A stretch of 64,000 bases of DNA, from NCBI GenBank assembly GCA_965247775.1, contig OZ252031.1, forward strand, positions 1,488,001 to 1,552,000, read 5' to 3'. A model generated the notes under the pieces. It saw only the letters and a program-made list of their open reading frames with translations, was not told where the DNA came from and did no database searches. This stretch comes from G965247775 sp965247775. Its GTDB lineage: Bacteria > Chloroflexota > Dehalococcoidia > Bin125. The translations under genes and the position numbers were made by a program. Positions 62,594 to 64,000 of this stretch are shown piece after piece (position 1 is the first letter of the stretch; every line of letters starts with the position of its first letter).

Positions 62594-63400
62594 CTACCCG
62601 TCGAGGGCCGGGGGCGCGGCCGCCTCCGGCGGCGGACCGGCGATGGCGCGGGTGATGGCGAGGAAGGCTTCGGCGTCGAGCGAGGCGCCGCCGACGAGCG
62701 CGCCGTCCACGTCGGGCTGGGCGGCGAACTGGCTCGCGTTTTCCGGCTTGACCGAGCCCCCGTAGAGGACGCGCAGGTCCGCGGCGACGTCGGAGCCGGC
62801 CAGTCCCTGCGCCCGTTCGCGGATCAGGGCGGCGGCTTCCTGGGCCTGCGCGGCGCTGGCGGCCTCGCCGCTGCCGATGGCCCAGACGGGCTCGTAGGCG
62901 ATGACGAAGCCGCGCGGCAGGGTGACGCCCTCCAGGCCGGCGCTGATCTGGCGGCTGAGCACTTCGTCGGTGCGGCCGCCTCGGCGGTCCTCGAGCGTCT
63001 CGCCCAGGCAGAGGATGACCTTGAGGCCCTGCTCCAGGGCGGCGCGGACTTTCTCCGCTAGGGCGGCGTCCGTTTCGCCGAAGTGCTGGCGACGCTCCGA
63101 GTGGCCCAGGATGACCCAGGTCGCGGCCTCGGCCAACTGGCGGGGGCTCACCTCCCCGGTGAAGGCGCCCTGCGGCCGCGCGTGCATGTTCTGGCCGGCG
63201 ACGCCGACGCCGGTGCCGGCGAAGCGCTCGCGCACCCGTGCGAGCTGCAGGAAGCCGGGCGCCACCACGACTTCCACGCCCTCGATCTGGTGGACAGCGC
63301 CTTCCTCGGGCGCAAGCAGCGCGTCGCAGAGAGCGTCCGCCTCCTCGTCGAGGCAGTGCATCTTCCAGTTGCCGGCACTGATGGGGGTCCGCTGTGCCAT
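62594..63400 (-). CDS. tpiA: Triosephosphate isomerase
   Basis: 268 residues. ISAGNWKMHCL holds the catalytic Lys13, WVILGHSERRQHFGETD the catalytic His, AYEPVWAIGSGEAAS the catalytic Glu and LRVLYGGSVKPENASQFA the phosphate loop. It interconverts dihydroxyacetone phosphate and glyceraldehyde 3-phosphate. ATG 63400 has AGGAGAG upstream; a longer open frame runs on but has no homology. It lies next to phosphoglycerate mutase, so two glycolytic steps are encoded together. The last 15 residues are a proline/alanine tail. Confidence 0.95.
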   Translation of the reverse strand: MAQRTPISAGNWKMHCLDEEADALCDALLAPEEGAVHQIEGVEVVVAPGFLQLARVRERFAGTGVGVAGQNMHARPQGAFTGEVSPRQLAEAATWVILGHSERRQHFGETDAALAEKVRAALEQGLKVILCLGETLEDRRGGRTDEVLSRQISAGLEGVTLPRGFVIAYEPVWAIGSGEAASAAQAQEAAALIRERAQGLAGSDVAADLRVLYGGSVKPENASQFAAQPDVDGALVGGASLDAEAFLAITRAIAGPPPEAAAPPALDG

Positions 63401-63422
63401 TCGTCTCTCCTCTGCCGGCGGC

Positions 63423-64000
63423 TCAGGCACCGTACTTGCCGAGCCGGCCGGCGTGCGCCATCGCGAGGGGCAGCGCCTCCTTCGCAGGGAATGTGCCGAG
63501 CACGCCCCGGGCACAATGCAGTTCATCAAATGCGGCGTCCGCGCGGTAGCGTGCGTGCGACGAATACAGCAGGAAGGGGACGGGGTGCCAGGAGTGGGCC
63601 GCCATGACGGCGGGGGTCGAATGGTCGCCGCTCACCACCAGCACATCCGGCTGCAGCGCTTGCAGGGCGGGCAGCGCGGCGTCGAATTCCTCCAGGCGGG
63701 CAACCTTGGCGTCGAAGTCGCCGTCCTCGCCGGCGGAATCGGTGTACTTGTAGTGGAGGAATACGTAATCGAAACGGTGCCACTGCTCGCGAGTGGCCGC
63801 GATCTGATCGTTCAGGGCGCCGCCGGCCGCAAGAGCCTCCATGCCGGCTAGACGGGCGAGGCCGCGGTACATCGGGTAGACGGCGCAGCTGGCCGGGGTG
63901 AGGCCCCAGACGTCGGCCATCTGCGGCAACTCCGGGATGGTCGCGAAGCCGCGCAGGGCCAGGCCGTTGGCCAGGGGCTCGTCCGCGATCAGGGGTCCCG
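63423..64000 (-). CDS. apgM: Cofactor-independent phosphoglycerate mutase (archaeal type), C-terminal part
   Basis: The frame is open from the window edge to a stop at 63423, about 192 residues. EPLANGLALRGFATIPELPQ and GLTPASCAVYPMYRGLARLA are typical of the archaeal-type 2,3-bisphosphoglycerate-independent mutase. FDYVFLHYKYTDSAGEDGDF has the metal-binding region, and VLVVSGDHSTPAVMAAHSWH carries the Asp-His metal ligands of the alkaline phosphatase superfamily. The N-terminal half is outside the window. First visible gene of the minus-strand housekeeping operon; tpiA follows after 22 bases. Confidence 0.88.
   Translation of the reverse strand, partial: GPLIADEPLANGLALRGFATIPELPQMADVWGLTPASCAVYPMYRGLARLAGMEALAAGGALNDQIAATREQWHRFDYVFLHYKYTDSAGEDGDFDAKVARLEEFDAALPALQALQPDVLVVSGDHSTPAVMAAHSWHPVPFLLYSSHARYRADAAFDELHCARGVLGTFPAKEALPLAMAHAGRLGKYGA

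Overview
This is a 64 kb window of very GC-rich DNA (roughly 70-75 % by eye). It is gene-dense and reads as bacterial chromosome. The best guess is Chloroflexota, in the Dehalococcoidia/SAR202-like part of the phylum. That rests on LL-diaminopimelate aminotransferase next to dapF, an archaeal-type cofactor-independent phosphoglycerate mutase next to triosephosphate isomerase, many family III CoA-transferases, an F420-type luciferase-like oxidoreductase, and a Gram-positive-style GAAC-N4-GTTC operator. The assignment comes from gene content only, with no marker gene or rRNA in view. No tRNA, rRNA, CRISPR array or intact transposase was seen.

Layout. 1-10.7 kb: end of a peptide-type ABC substrate-binding protein, an acyl-CoA dehydrogenase, an enoyl-CoA hydratase, a secreted helical-repeat protein, a Crp/Fnr regulator, an HtrA protease, a luciferase-like oxidoreductase overlapping a TrmH-type RNA methyltransferase, and two decayed genes (cyclase, MFS). 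10.7-18.9 kb: SRPBCC protein, MFS transporter, three DinB-like domains in two genes, SDR, enoyl-CoA hydratase, TVP38 membrane protein, ArsR regulator, class III aminotransferase. 19.1-25.1 kb: gltBD glutamate synthase. 25.3-37.2 kb: a carbon-acid island with a TGA-interrupted MarR gene, Ldh-type dehydrogenase, HpcH/HpaI aldolase, five family III CoA-transferases, an MFS transporter and a CDGSH-OsmC redox pair. 37.3-48.1 kb: CinA-type amidase, alpha/beta hydrolase, complete glcDEF glycolate oxidase, NIPSNAP protein, DapB-like dehydrogenase, flavin reductase, DinB protein, SppA-type peptidase, Rieske protein. 48.1-50.6 kb: a lower-GC island with a membrane metallopeptidase and a lipoprotein behind a structured leader. 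50.7-57.2 kb: acyl-CoA dehydrogenase/enoyl-CoA hydratase pair, DUF192 protein, a frameshifted gene, a padR-arsM arsenic operon, a PTPS/QueD-like gene and a flavodoxin-like gene. 57.3-64 kb: a tight minus-strand housekeeping operon apgM-tpiA-miaA-dapF-GNAT-dapL-hflX.

As a whole the window suggests a heterotroph that activates and oxidises carboxylic acids as CoA thioesters (CoA-transferases, acyl-CoA dehydrogenases, enoyl-CoA hydratases), oxidises 2-hydroxy acids (GlcDEF, Ldh family), imports by MFS and ABC systems, and assimilates ammonia through GltBD.

Most notable observations: (1) an OsmC-family gene whose reading frame is interrupted only by TGA at the catalytic cysteine position, followed at the right distance by a stem-loop with GU in its apical loop, so a probable selenoprotein; (2) a leader RNA with a 14-bp closing stem and an anti-Shine-Dalgarno segment in front of the island lipoprotein; (3) two genes with GGAGG-N5-ATC and no ordinary start codon at the right place; (4) repeated TAnnnT-N6-8-start arrangements typical of leaderless transcription; (5) a shift of strand composition near 55 kb; (6) several genes caught in decay.
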